Below are positions 8,613 to 18,375 of a stretch of DNA of 55,883 nt, in pieces (the first letter of the stretch is position 1; each line of letters begins with the position of its first letter). The notes beneath the pieces were generated by a model, which saw only the letters and a program-made list of their open reading frames with translations, did not search any database and was not told where the DNA came from. Source of the stretch: Gammaproteobacteria bacterium. Its GTDB lineage: Bacteria; Pseudomonadota; Gammaproteobacteria; Magnimaribacterales; Magnimaribacteraceae. The stretch covers positions 1 through 55,883 of the forward strand of contig SGZM01000005.1 of the NCBI GenBank assembly GCA_004214065.1. Reading direction: 5' to 3'. The position numbers and the translations under genes were made by a program.

Positions 8613-9596
8613 CTAAACTTTTTCTATTTCTTCTGCAATAGAATCTACAGATTCAGAATCAAAGCACCTCTGATAATACTCGGCGATGATAACTCTTTCT
8701 GTCTCGTCACATTTATTTAAGAAAGTTATTTCAAAAGATTTATTTAGATCATTAAAAATTTGATAATTTTCTGCCCAACTAATTACTGTTCTAGGAGACA
8801 TTAATGTAGAAATATCTCCATTTGCGAACCCTTGCCTAGATAAATTGGCTACAGAAATCATATTTTTAGCTATATTCAGGCCTTCTTTATTATCTAAACT
8901 CGGTACTTTTGAGAGAACAACTTTAAGTTCTAAATCTGGGTCTAAATAATTAAGAGTTGAGACAATGTGCCATCTGTCCATTTGACCCTGGTTTATTTGC
9001 TGTGTGCCATGATACAAACCTGAAGTATCACCTAGTCCTACAGTATTTGCAGTAGCAAATAGTCTAAATCCAGCATGAGGAGATATAACCTTATTTTGAT
9101 CAAGTAAGGTTAACTTACCTTCTACTTCGAGAACTCTTTGAATCACGAACATTACATCAGGTCTTCCGGCATCGTATTCATCAAACACTAATGCCGTAGG
9201 AGTCTGCAGCGCCCAAGGAAGAATACCTTCTTTGAATTCAGTAATTTGTTTACCATCCTTTAAGGTTATAGCGTCTTTGCCTAGTAAATCAATCCTACTT
9301 ATATGACTATCCAGATTAATTCGTATACATGGCCAATTAAGTCTTGCGGCCACCTGTTCTATATGTGTCGACTTACCAGAACCATGATAGCCTTGAATCA
9401 TAACTCTTCGATTATGGGAGAAGCCCGCAAGAATAGCTAAGGTAGTATTTTTATCAAATTTATATGAGTTATCTATTGTAGGTACATATTCGTTAGGCTC
9501 TTTAAAAGCCATCACCTTCATATCAACATCTATATCAAATGTCTTCCTAACATCTATCTCTACGCTAGGTATTCCGTTATCATTTTTATCGTTCAT
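8613..9596 (-). CDS. cobS: CobS-like AAA+ ATPase (MoxR/dynein-like class)
   Basis: A 327-residue AAA+ ATPase of the CobS family. Walker A is GYHGSGKST (residues 69-77), followed by the CobS-typical INLDSHISRIDLLGKD segment; Walker B is VFDEYD (137-142); a sensor-1-like LFATANTVGLGD and an arginine-bearing SPRTVISWAE region follow. The length equals that of classical CobS. With the CobT-like VWA protein it should form an ATP-driven ring complex acting on a metal-containing partner. First gene of the minus-strand group, divergent from cysE with 82 bp between starts. No obvious Shine-Dalgarno sequence precedes the ATG. Cobalt chelation is known for the family but unsupported by context here. Confidence 0.82.
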   Translation of the reverse strand: MNDKNDNGIPSVEIDVRKTFDIDVDMKVMAFKEPNEYVPTIDNSYKFDKNTTLAILAGFSHNRRVMIQGYHGSGKSTHIEQVAARLNWPCIRINLDSHISRIDLLGKDAITLKDGKQITEFKEGILPWALQTPTALVFDEYDAGRPDVMFVIQRVLEVEGKLTLLDQNKVISPHAGFRLFATANTVGLGDTSGLYHGTQQINQGQMDRWHIVSTLNYLDPDLELKVVLSKVPSLDNKEGLNIAKNMISVANLSRQGFANGDISTLMSPRTVISWAENYQIFNDLNKSFEITFLNKCDETERVIIAEYYQRCFDSESVDSIAEEIEKV

Positions 9597-9666
9597 TTTT
9601 AATTATTTAAAAGAAAGGCGCCCCATTATCCTGATTTGAATCGTTTCAGCAATACTTAGGCTGAAG

Positions 9667-9678
9667 TACAATAGGCAT
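9667..9678 (+). promoter_or_regulatory. Predicted cysE -10 box giving a leaderless start
   Basis: TACAAT at 9667-9672 is followed by exactly 6 nt (AGGCAT) and then the cysE ATG at 9679. A sigma-70 start site normally falls about 7 nt after the -10 hexamer, i.e. on the A of the ATG. The -35 region (TTTCAG, 17-bp spacer) is weak. No ribosome-binding site could fit in the leader. Confidence 0.55.
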
Positions 9679-10467
9679 ATGGTAAATAAAGAATCGATAG
9701 CTAACATTTGGAGTACTATTCAAGAAGAAACACAAAAGCGAGTTAAGGCTGAGCCTGTACTGGCAAGTTTCTTTCATACGACTATATTGGAGCATAGTTC
9801 CTTTTCAGCAGCCATTGCTGATCTAATAGCAAATGACCTGGGTAGTAGCTCTGTACAACCTATGATGCTAAGGAGCGTAATAAAAGATGCTATTAATTCT
9901 AGTGAAGAAATTCTTGAAGGAACAATGACGGATTTGCTTGCTGCCAAGGAAAAGGATCCTTCTTGCCGGTATTTATCTGAACCACTTTTATTTTTTAAGG
10001 GATTTAAATCTTTACAATCACATCGAGTGGCAAGTTGGTTATGGGAAAATTCACGACACACTTTAGCTCACTATTTTCAAAGCAGAACATCTGAAGTTTA
10101 CGGAGTTGATATTCATCCTGCTGCAAAACTAGGTAAAGGGATAATGATTGATCATGGGACTGGAGTTGTTATCGGTGAAACCTCTGTTATAGAAGATAAT
10201 GTTTCAATTTTTCAGGGTGTTACTTTAGGAGGAACAGGCAAAGAAACAGGAGATAGACATCCCAAGGTAAAGGAGGGTGTGTTGTTGAGCGCTTCATCTA
10301 CAGTTCTCGGTAATGTAGAAATAGGCCGCAATGCTAAAATAGCAGCAGGAAGCGTTGTTCTAGAGAACGTGCGAGAAGGGGCAACAGTTGCTGGAGTTCC
10401 GGCTAAAGAAGTAGGTCAGGCAGCAGATAGTGTTCCAGCAGATGAAATAGATCACTTAATTGAATAG
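9679..10467 (+). CDS. cysE: Serine O-acetyltransferase
   Basis: Transfers acetyl from acetyl-CoA to L-serine, giving O-acetylserine for cysteine synthesis. The 262-residue protein has the N-terminal alpha-helical SATase domain (residues ~1-140: EPVLASFFHTTIL, SLQSHRVASWLWE) and a C-terminal left-handed beta-helix of hexapeptide repeats with the hallmark IDHGTGVVIGET, FQGVTLGGTG and RHPKV motifs carrying the catalytic His. Length is normal for the CysE type. The gene is preceded by a -10 box only 6 nt from the ATG. It begins a plus-strand group with a crotonase and a thioesterase, 10 bp before the former; that grouping has no obvious metabolic logic. Confidence 0.95.
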   Translation: MVNKESIANIWSTIQEETQKRVKAEPVLASFFHTTILEHSSFSAAIADLIANDLGSSSVQPMMLRSVIKDAINSSEEILEGTMTDLLAAKEKDPSCRYLSEPLLFFKGFKSLQSHRVASWLWENSRHTLAHYFQSRTSEVYGVDIHPAAKLGKGIMIDHGTGVVIGETSVIEDNVSIFQGVTLGGTGKETGDRHPKVKEGVLLSASSTVLGNVEIGRNAKIAAGSVVLENVREGATVAGVPAKEVGQAADSVPADEIDHLIE

Positions 10468-10477
10468 GAAAATTACA

Positions 10478-11359
10478 ATGAAATATGAAACTATTAAATA
10501 TGAAGTAGAAAATAATATTTTAACTTTAACTTTAAACCGTCCAGACAAGCTTAATGCTTTTACAGGGCAAATGATGGACGAATTAATATCTGCTTTTGAT
10601 TTAGCAGGAAAAGATGATGATGTAAGAGTTATTATTGTAACTGGAGAGGGAAGGGGTTTTTGCGCTGGTGCCGATCTATCTTCTGGATCGAATACTTTTA
10701 ATAGAGATGTAAGAAATAATAAGAGTGATGAGGTGGACCACAAAGAAGATCCTGAATGGATGAGAGATGGGGGAGGTAGAACTACTTTATCTATATATGA
10801 CTGTCCCAAACCTATTATTGCTGCTATAAACGGACCTGCTGTTGGTGTAGGTGTCACAATGACTTTACCTATGGATATTAGACTTGCCAGTGAGGATGCA
10901 AAGTTTGGTTTTGTGTTTGCCAGAAGAGGTTTAGTTCCTGAAGCAGCATCAAGCTGGTTTCTTCCCCGTCTAGTGGGTATAAGTAAGGCGTTAGAGTGGA
11001 CATACTCTGGAAAGGTTTTTAGTGCCGAAGAAGCTAAAGATGGTGGGTTGATAAGATCAGTCCATAAACCTGACGAACTCCTTGAAGAGGCCAAATCTAT
11101 TGCTAATGAAATAATTCAAAATACTTCTTCGATATCAGTTTCTTTAACCAGGCAGATGCTTTGGAAAATGTTGGGAGCCGATCATCCCATGGAAGCTCAT
11201 AAAGTTGATTCTAGGTTCATATATGAACTAGGAAGAGGTGATGATGCTAAAGAGGGAGTCAACTCGTTTCTTGAAAAGAGATCACCCGAATTTCCTAATA
11301 AAGTTTCAGAGGATATGCCTGAATATTACCCGTGGTGGGACGAAAAGAAATTTACTTAA
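10478..11359 (+). CDS. Enoyl-CoA hydratase/isomerase (crotonase) family protein
   Basis: A 293-residue crotonase-fold enzyme acting on an acyl-CoA, probably in fatty-acid or branched-chain degradation. It shows the first oxyanion-hole motif GEGRGFCAGADLSSG (residues ~52-66) and the second NGPAVGVGVTMTLPMDIRLAS, followed by FGFVFARRGLVPEAASSWFLP, where the Glu sits at the position of the catalytic Glu of hydratases. I chose ATG at 10478, with AGGA 8 nt upstream, over an in-frame TTG at 10460 that overlaps cysE. The exact reaction (hydratase, isomerase or other) cannot be read from sequence alone. It is 1 bp before the thioesterase gene, consistent with a shared acyl-CoA pathway. Confidence 0.85.
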   Translation: MKYETIKYEVENNILTLTLNRPDKLNAFTGQMMDELISAFDLAGKDDDVRVIIVTGEGRGFCAGADLSSGSNTFNRDVRNNKSDEVDHKEDPEWMRDGGGRTTLSIYDCPKPIIAAINGPAVGVGVTMTLPMDIRLASEDAKFGFVFARRGLVPEAASSWFLPRLVGISKALEWTYSGKVFSAEEAKDGGLIRSVHKPDELLEEAKSIANEIIQNTSSISVSLTRQMLWKMLGADHPMEAHKVDSRFIYELGRGDDAKEGVNSFLEKRSPEFPNKVSEDMPEYYPWWDEKKFT

Positions 11360-11360
11360 T

Positions 11361-12233
11361 ATGAAAAAGAAAGCTTTAAATAAATTAATCAAGTTATTAG
11401 ATCTTGAAACGTTAGAAGAAAATCTTTTTAGAGGACAAAGTGAGAATATAGGGGGCCCACGAGTTTTTGGCGGACAAGTAATAGGGCAGGCTTTAACAGC
11501 TGCAGCTAGAACTGTACCCGAAAAACGGTTTGCCCACTCTTTACATGCCTATTTTCTTCGTCCGGGTGATATGGAGTATCCAATCATTTATGACGTTGAA
11601 AGAACAAGGGATGGGGGCAGCTTCACCACAAGACGTGTTATAGCTATTCAAAAAGGTGAGCCAATTTTTGATATGGCTCTATCTTTTCATAAAAAAGAAA
11701 AAGGCCCTTCCCATCAAATTGATATGGATGATATTCCCGGACCTAATGAATGTATGAGTGATTTAGATATTAAAAAGAAAATCATAGACAAGATCCCTGC
11801 AAAACATAGAGATTTCTTCCTAAGGGAAAGACCCATAGAAATGAGACATTTACCGGGTGAGAGTATGTTTGATGAACCTAAAAATAAACTTCCTTACAAA
11901 CATGTATGGATGAAGGCAGCTGGCAAGTTACCTGATGATATTTTGCAACATCAGGCTATATTGGCTTATGCTTCTGATATGGGTCTTCTGAGTACTTCTA
12001 TGAATCCTCATAAGCTAAGTTATGCTAAAGGGAATGTGATGAGTGCAAGTTTGGATCATGCCATGTGGTTTCATAGGCCTTTTAGAGCAGATGAATGGAT
12101 GCTTTATTCTACTGATAGCCCAAGTGCCAGTAATGCCAGAGGATTTAATAGAGGAAGTGTCTATACTGAAAAAGGCATTTTAGTTGCTTCTGCTGTTCAA
12201 GAAGGTCTAATGCGGGTTGTGAATAAAAAGTAA
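11361..12233 (+). CDS. tesB: Acyl-CoA thioesterase II
   Basis: Hydrolyses medium/long-chain acyl-CoA to free acid and CoA. The 290-residue double-hotdog protein matches TesB in length and motifs: LFRGQSENIGGPRVFGGQV near the N terminus, GGSFTTRRV in the first hotdog, and in the second YASDMGLLSTSM (catalytic Asp) and SASNARGFNRGSVYTEKG ending ASAVQEGLMR (catalytic Gln). The long open frame extends upstream to 11238, but the ATG at 11361 aligns with the TesB N terminus and directly follows the crotonase stop. Convergent with gltD, 27 bp apart. Confidence 0.93.
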   Translation: MKKKALNKLIKLLDLETLEENLFRGQSENIGGPRVFGGQVIGQALTAAARTVPEKRFAHSLHAYFLRPGDMEYPIIYDVERTRDGGSFTTRRVIAIQKGEPIFDMALSFHKKEKGPSHQIDMDDIPGPNECMSDLDIKKKIIDKIPAKHRDFFLRERPIEMRHLPGESMFDEPKNKLPYKHVWMKAAGKLPDDILQHQAILAYASDMGLLSTSMNPHKLSYAKGNVMSASLDHAMWFHRPFRADEWMLYSTDSPSASNARGFNRGSVYTEKGILVASAVQEGLMRVVNKK

Positions 12234-12260
12234 TATTTATTAGTTACTCAGCACTAAAAT

Positions 12261-13712
12261 CTATTTAAGAGTTGTGGAACCCATGAGGTGTTGATCTATT
12301 TCTCTTGCAGCAGCCCTACCTTCGTTAATGGCCCAGACCACAAGAGATTGACCTCTTCTGCAATCACCAGCAGCAAAAACCTTTGGATTTGAAGTCTGAT
12401 GAATGTTGTGCTCAGCTTTATAATTTGATCTTTCGTCAAGATCAACATTTAGATTATCTATTGCATAATGTTCAGGGCCTAGAAAACCCATGGCTAACAA
12501 AATGAGATCTGCTTCCCAGTCCTTTTCAGTACCTGGAATCTCTTGGAAATTATTATCAACCTCTACAGTTTTAATTCCTTTTAAAGTTCCATCATCATTT
12601 CTTAAAAACTCTTTTCCAGATATTGAGTAGACTCTTGGGTCGTCTCCGTAAATTTCTTTAGATTCTTCATGGCCATAATCAACTTTGTAAATTCTTGGGA
12701 ACAAAGGCCAGGGATTATTATCTGCTCTCTCCTTAGGAGGCTCAGGCATGATTTCAAAATTTATTAAAGATTTACATCCATGTCTTAACGAAGTCCCAAT
12801 GCAATCAGTTCCTGTATCTCCACCGCCTATAACTATTACATTTTTATTCTTAGCCGAAATATAGTTTCCGTCATCATGAGCAGAATCTAGAAGACTTTTA
12901 GTATTTGTTCTTAAGAAATCCATAGCAAAGTGAACGCCAACACCTTCTCTGTGTGGTATGGGTAAATCTCTTGGTTTGGTTGCTCCTGTTGTTAGTAGAA
13001 CAATGTCATTAGCACTGTCCAATTCTTGAATACTCACAGCAGACTCGCCTTGTCCCCCAACGTCTGCATTAGTAAAAAATTCAATACCTTCAGTTTCCAT
13101 AACTTCAACTCTCTGCTCTATTATGGACTTATCTAGTTTCATATTAGGAATTCCGTACATCATGAGCCCGCCAATTCGATCAGCCCTTTCGTAGACCTTT
13201 ATTTTATGACCAACACTGTTGAGCTGCTGAGCTGCAGAAAGACCTGCAGGTCCTGAACCAACAATAGCAACAGATTTCCCTGTTCTAGTTGAAGGAATTT
13301 GAGGTTTCAACCATCCGTTTTGAAAGCCTTTATCGGCAATTGCAAACTCAAGATTTTTAATAGCTACTGGACTCTCAGTAATACCAAGCACACAGGCCCC
13401 TTCACAAACTGCTGGACAGACTCTCCCAGTGACTTCAGGAAAATTATTCGTCAACATTAACTTATCAAAAGCTTCTTCCCATTTGTTCTGGTAGACAAGG
13501 TCATTCCATTCAGGAATAAGGTTATATACTGGACATCCTTCACCTGATTGGCAGAAAGGCACTCCACAATCCATGCATCGCGCTCCTTGAACTGCAAGTT
13601 TCTCATCATCATGATCTGTATAGATTTCTTTAAAATCTAAAACTCTTTCTTTCGCAGGACGGTATGGTTCAACAGCCCTAGAAAATTCTTTAAACCCTGT
13701 AGTTTTACCCAT
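12261..13712 (-). CDS. gltD: Glutamate synthase (NADPH) small chain
   Basis: Electron-input subunit of glutamate synthase (GOGAT), taking electrons from NADPH through FAD and iron-sulfur clusters to the large subunit. The 483-residue protein has an N-terminal cluster domain (CMDCGVPFCQSGEGCPVYN and CPAVCEGACVLG, residues ~41-110), an FAD-binding GSGPAGLSAAQQL motif near 152, an NADPH-binding GGGDTGTDCIGTSLRHG motif, and a C-terminal AAGDCRRGQSLVVWAINEGR motif. Length is standard. It overlaps the end of gltB by 8 bp, so the two subunits are co-translated. Confidence 0.97.
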   Translation of the reverse strand: MGKTTGFKEFSRAVEPYRPAKERVLDFKEIYTDHDDEKLAVQGARCMDCGVPFCQSGEGCPVYNLIPEWNDLVYQNKWEEAFDKLMLTNNFPEVTGRVCPAVCEGACVLGITESPVAIKNLEFAIADKGFQNGWLKPQIPSTRTGKSVAIVGSGPAGLSAAQQLNSVGHKIKVYERADRIGGLMMYGIPNMKLDKSIIEQRVEVMETEGIEFFTNADVGGQGESAVSIQELDSANDIVLLTTGATKPRDLPIPHREGVGVHFAMDFLRTNTKSLLDSAHDDGNYISAKNKNVIVIGGGDTGTDCIGTSLRHGCKSLINFEIMPEPPKERADNNPWPLFPRIYKVDYGHEESKEIYGDDPRVYSISGKEFLRNDDGTLKGIKTVEVDNNFQEIPGTEKDWEADLILLAMGFLGPEHYAIDNLNVDLDERSNYKAEHNIHQTSNPKVFAAGDCRRGQSLVVWAINEGRAAAREIDQHLMGSTTLK

Positions 13713-16700
13713 TTCCTTGTTGTTTTGTTTTGTTCATTTCATTGAGTACTCGTTTATAGTCCGTTGGCATAACTTTTACAAATTTTTGAGATTCAGTTTC
13801 CCAATTGTCTAAAATTTCCTTTGCAACAGCTGAATCAGTGTAATCGCTATGTCTAGTAATTAAGTCTTTCAAGTCATTTAGGTCTTCATCTAGGAGGGTT
13901 TCAAGCTCAAAGGTTTCACTATTGCAGTTTTCTTCAAAGTTACCTTTATCATTATAAATATATGCAATACCTCCGCTCATTCCAGCTCCAAAATTTCTTC
14001 CAGTTGGTCCTAAAATAACTGCCTTGCCTCCAGTCATATATTCACAACCATGATCCCCTATACCTTCAACCACTACAGAGGCACCACTATTTCTTACACA
14101 GAACCTTTCTGCTGCTATTCCTCTAAAGTAAGCTTCACCTTCGGTGGCTCCATATAATGCAACATTTCCTAACAAAATATTTTCTTCAGCTTTGAATTGA
14201 CTATTTTTAGGTGGATAGATTACTAGTTTTCCTCCTGAAAGACCCTTGCCTACAAAATCATTAGCATCCCCTTCAAGTTTAAAAGTGATACCTTTAACTA
14301 GCCATGAAGCAAAACTTTGTCCTGCAGAGCCTTTGAAGTTAATTTCTATAGTATCCTCAGGTAAATCATTAGCTTCCCACACTTTAGCTATTTCATTAGA
14401 AAGCATTGTTCCAACAGTTCTATTTGTATTAACAATATGACTTTCAAAAGAAACTTTCTCACCCTTATGGATAGCATTTTTGCACTCTTCGATAAGAGCA
14501 TTGTCTAGTGCTTTATCTAGTCCATGATCTTGTGTCTGGGTATTATAGACTTCTGTATTATCAAAGATTTTTTCTGCTGGTTGAAGGATACCAGAGAAAT
14601 CTAAGCCGTTTCTTTTCCAATGATCAACGGCTATATCTGTTTCTAAGCAATCGACTCTACCAATCATTTCATTGATAGTTTTGAAACCTAATTCTGCCAT
14701 TATCATCCGTAGATCTTTCGCTACCATGAATAGATAATTAACCACATGCTCTGGTTTGCCCTTAAATTTTTTTCTTAATTCTTTATCTTGAGTTGCAATA
14801 CCAACAGGACATGTATTGAGATGACATTTTCTCATCATAATACAACCTAAGGTAACTAATGGAGCAGTAGCAAATCCAAATTCTTCTGCACCCAAAAGTG
14901 CTGCTATAGCTACATCCCTGCCAGTTTTTATCTGACCATCTGTTTGAAGTACGACTCTAGAACGTAAATTATTCATAACTAGGGTTTGATGCGTTTCTGC
15001 AACTCCTAATTCCCATGGAAGTCCTGCATGTTTTATTGAAGTGAGTGGCGAGGCGCCTGTTCCACCATCATGACCAGCTATAACCAAGTGATCTGTTTTG
15101 GCTTTAACAACTCCAGCAGCTATAGTCCCAACTCCAACTTCAGATACTAATTTAACGCTTATTCTTGACTCTCTATTAGCATTTTTTAGGTCATGTATGA
15201 GTTGAGCAATATCTTCTATTGAGTAAATATCATGATGAGGAGGAGGGCTTATTAATCCAACTCCGGGTGTTGAGTGTCTTATCTTTGCAATATAGTCATC
15301 AACTTTTTTTCCAGGAAGTTCACCACCTTCACCAGGTTTTGCACCTTGAGATATTTTGATCTGTAGCTCATCGGAATTAGTAAGATATCGCATTGTTACA
15401 CCAAACCGTCCAGAGGCTACTTGTTTTATTGCCGATCTTTTTGAAATACCTGATCCATCAGGTTTGAACCTGATAGGATCTTCTCCGCCCTCACCAGTAT
15501 TAGATTTTCCACCTAATTCATTCATGGCAATTGCTAAGGATTCATGCGATTCAGTTGAGATAGATCCTAAGCTCATAGCTCCAGTAGCAAATCTTTTTAC
15601 AATTTCTTTTTCACTTTCTACTTCTTCTATACTGATTGGATTCAAGGGGCTTTTGAATTTCAAGAGACCTCTTAGAGAGCTTTGTTTGGTTGAGACTTCA
15701 TTTGCGTGTTTAGCAAAATCCCAATAAGCATCTTCGTTATTAGTTCTTGCTGCTAGTTGCAAAGAAGAAATAGTTTTGGGATCCCACATATGTGCATCAC
15801 CACCATTTCTCCAATGAAAATCTCCAGGATTTGGAAGGGTAGTGACATTAATTTCTTCTTTAGGATATCCAAGATCATGTCTTCTTTTTTGCTCATCAAA
15901 TAATGCTTCAAAACTTATGCCGCCAACTCTGCTTGCTGTTCCAGGAAAGGATCTTTCAATTATCTCATCAGATAGACCCACAGCTTCAAATATCCTAGCG
16001 CCCTTGTAAGAATGTAAGGTTGATATGCCCATTTTTGCCATCACTTTAAGGATGCCTTTTTTTGTTCCCTTTTTATAAGCTTCTATGATCTGATCGTTTT
16101 CTTTCAAGGATTCATCTTGAAGAGAGCCATCTTCTACAGACTGGAAGATTGATTCAAAAGCCAGGTAAGGATTAATGGCATCTGCTCCATATCCAAATAA
16201 CAAGCAATGATGATGAACCTCTCTAGCTTCGCCCGTTTCAAGGATGATGCCTATCTTGGTCCTGAGTTGCCTTTCTATTAGGTAATGATGAATTGTTGAG
16301 CAGGATAACAGAGAGCTAAGAGAGATTTTCGAACTTGAAATTTCTTTGTCAGATAAGACAATAAAAGTGTATTCGTCTTCAATAGCTTCTTCAGCTTCCT
16401 GGCAAATTTCCTCTAGCCTAGTCAACATACCCGTTAAACCATCATTCTTTGAATAGGTTAAATCTATGGTTTTTGTCTTCCAATTTCCTTGAGAAAGGTC
16501 TTTGATAGAACTTAAGTCTCGATTGGAAAGTATAGGATTCTTAACTCTGAGTCTTTTAACATTATCTCTATTGTTCTCAAGAAGATTTCCCTCGGGACCT
16601 ATTAAGCACTCTAAGGACATAATTACTTCTTCTCTTATCGAATCGATAGCAGGATTAGTTACTTGGGCAAATAGTTGCTTAAAGTAATCAAATAAGAGCC

Positions 16701-18267
16701 TTGGCTTGTCTGATAGGCATGCCAGAGCTGCATCATTACCCATAGAGCCTAGAGGGTCCCTCAATTCTGAGACAAGAGGTAAAAGCATGAATTGCATGGT
16801 TTCAGTTGTATAACCGAATGCTCTCATCCTTGAAATAAGATTTTCATTTATTTCATCTTTATGGTTATTACTCTTGAGATCTTCTAGGTTGACTATTGAT
16901 TTATTCCATTCTGCATAATCATGTTGATTTGCTATATCAGTTTTAATCGTTTCATCAGGTATCATTTCGCCTTTTTCAAAGTCAATTAAAAACATCTTTC
17001 CGGGCTGTAATCTTCCTTTTTTAATTACTTTTTCAGGATCTATTGGAAGCACTCCTACCTCTGACGCCATTATGACCTTGTCATCATCAGTCAAATAAAA
17101 TCTACTTGGTCTAAGACCATTCCTATCTAAGACAGCTCCAACTTTCTTTCCGTCTGTAAAAACTATGGATGCAGGACCATCCCATGGTTCAATCATAGAA
17201 GAGCTGTATTGATAAAACGCTTTCTTCTTATCTGACATATTTACATCAGATTGCCAGGCTTCTGGGATCATCATCATAACTGACTCTTGTAGGCTTCTTC
17301 CTGAAAGTAATAAAAATTCGAGAACATTATCGAAGCTACCCGAGTCAGTACAGTCTAATTCAGTAATTGGGAATAGTTTCTCTATATCTTTACCGAATAG
17401 ATCACTATGCACAGTCCCTTGACGTGCTTTCATGGCATTCATATTGCCTTTGAGAGTATTAATTTCTCCGTTATGACACATATATCTATTCGGTTGTGCT
17501 CGATCCCAAGACGGAAATGTATTGGTACTGAATCTTGAATGAACCATAGCAAGATGTGTTTCGAAGTCTTTATTCTCAAGATCGGGATAAAAAGGAAATA
17601 ATTGAGAGGGAGTAAGCATTCCTTTATAAACTATTACTGAAGTTGACAGGCTGCATATGTAATAAAGTTTTGCTTCTTTTAACTGATCATTACTTCTAAT
17701 CACATGACTTATTTGCTTTCTAATTATGTATAGTTTCCTATCAAATTCATCTTTACTTATTCCTTCTTGAGATTTGATAAATAATTGTTTGATGACTGGT
17801 TGAGCTCCTCTAGAAGCAGGGCCTACATCTGCTCCTTCTGGATCAACTGGAACGTCTCTCCATCCCAGACAGTGTTGATTCTCCTGGCTTATTATCGATT
17901 CTGTTTCGGTGATACAAAAGTCTCTTTCGTTAGTGTCGACAGGCAAAAACACGTTACCTACTGCATAGTGACCAGTTTCAGGGAGGTCTATTCCAATCTT
18001 GTCAGCTTCAGACCTGAAGAAGCTATCAGGTAAGGCTATTAAAATTCCAGCTCCATCTCCAGTATTTTCTTCAAATCCACAGCCACCTCTGTGATCCATT
18101 TTAGAGTTAACAAGGAAAGCATCATCCATTATCTGTCTAGATGGAATGCCTTTAATATTTGCAACCAACCCAACTCCACAAGAGTCTTTTTCAAATTGAG
18201 GATCATATAACCCCTTTTTTTTGGGGAAACCAAACCTGTACTTATCTTTAAGTTTAAAATTATTCAT
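13705..18267 (-). CDS. gltB: Glutamate synthase (NADPH) large chain
   Basis: Catalytic subunit converting glutamine and 2-oxoglutarate to two glutamates. At 1520 residues it has the full domain set: an N-terminal glutamine amidotransferase whose nucleophile is Cys30 (DSCGVGLVAN), so a 29-residue propeptide is expected to be removed; a central domain; an FMN-binding synthase barrel (GGEDPIRFKPDGSG, RISVKLVSEVGVG, GGTGASPL); a 3Fe-4S site CIMMRKCHLNTCPVG near residue 1140; and the C-terminal GxGxG beta-helix. No frameshift or missing motif seen. It fits with the two ammonium channel operons in this window, though its own promoter looks sigma-70-like. Confidence 0.97.
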   Translation of the reverse strand: MNNFKLKDKYRFGFPKKKGLYDPQFEKDSCGVGLVANIKGIPSRQIMDDAFLVNSKMDHRGGCGFEENTGDGAGILIALPDSFFRSEADKIGIDLPETGHYAVGNVFLPVDTNERDFCITETESIISQENQHCLGWRDVPVDPEGADVGPASRGAQPVIKQLFIKSQEGISKDEFDRKLYIIRKQISHVIRSNDQLKEAKLYYICSLSTSVIVYKGMLTPSQLFPFYPDLENKDFETHLAMVHSRFSTNTFPSWDRAQPNRYMCHNGEINTLKGNMNAMKARQGTVHSDLFGKDIEKLFPITELDCTDSGSFDNVLEFLLLSGRSLQESVMMMIPEAWQSDVNMSDKKKAFYQYSSSMIEPWDGPASIVFTDGKKVGAVLDRNGLRPSRFYLTDDDKVIMASEVGVLPIDPEKVIKKGRLQPGKMFLIDFEKGEMIPDETIKTDIANQHDYAEWNKSIVNLEDLKSNNHKDEINENLISRMRAFGYTTETMQFMLLPLVSELRDPLGSMGNDAALACLSDKPRLLFDYFKQLFAQVTNPAIDSIREEVIMSLECLIGPEGNLLENNRDNVKRLRVKNPILSNRDLSSIKDLSQGNWKTKTIDLTYSKNDGLTGMLTRLEEICQEAEEAIEDEYTFIVLSDKEISSSKISLSSLLSCSTIHHYLIERQLRTKIGIILETGEAREVHHHCLLFGYGADAINPYLAFESIFQSVEDGSLQDESLKENDQIIEAYKKGTKKGILKVMAKMGISTLHSYKGARIFEAVGLSDEIIERSFPGTASRVGGISFEALFDEQKRRHDLGYPKEEINVTTLPNPGDFHWRNGGDAHMWDPKTISSLQLAARTNNEDAYWDFAKHANEVSTKQSSLRGLLKFKSPLNPISIEEVESEKEIVKRFATGAMSLGSISTESHESLAIAMNELGGKSNTGEGGEDPIRFKPDGSGISKRSAIKQVASGRFGVTMRYLTNSDELQIKISQGAKPGEGGELPGKKVDDYIAKIRHSTPGVGLISPPPHHDIYSIEDIAQLIHDLKNANRESRISVKLVSEVGVGTIAAGVVKAKTDHLVIAGHDGGTGASPLTSIKHAGLPWELGVAETHQTLVMNNLRSRVVLQTDGQIKTGRDVAIAALLGAEEFGFATAPLVTLGCIMMRKCHLNTCPVGIATQDKELRKKFKGKPEHVVNYLFMVAKDLRMIMAELGFKTINEMIGRVDCLETDIAVDHWKRNGLDFSGILQPAEKIFDNTEVYNTQTQDHGLDKALDNALIEECKNAIHKGEKVSFESHIVNTNRTVGTMLSNEIAKVWEANDLPEDTIEINFKGSAGQSFASWLVKGITFKLEGDANDFVGKGLSGGKLVIYPPKNSQFKAEENILLGNVALYGATEGEAYFRGIAAERFCVRNSGASVVVEGIGDHGCEYMTGGKAVILGPTGRNFGAGMSGGIAYIYNDKGNFEENCNSETFELETLLDEDLNDLKDLITRHSDYTDSAVAKEILDNWETESQKFVKVMPTDYKRVLNEMNKTKQQGNG

Positions 18268-18340
18268 ATGTTGTGGGTTGTTAACTCTCAGCTAACTAAT
18301 TTGCCGTAAAAAGTAAGTTAGAGAATTGCGCAGGTGCAAG

Positions 18341-18369
18341 ATTGTACCTTTTGTTGGGCAATCTGGGAA
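18341..18369 (-). promoter_or_regulatory. Candidate sigma-70 promoter of gltB
   Basis: On the minus strand, TTCCCA (18369-18364) and TACAAT (18346-18341) are separated by 17 bp, a good -35/-10 pair, in the 108-bp gap between aroB and gltB. It would give a leader of about 67 nt. No sigma-54 box was found in this gap. Confidence 0.45.
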
Positions 18370-18375
18370 GATTGA

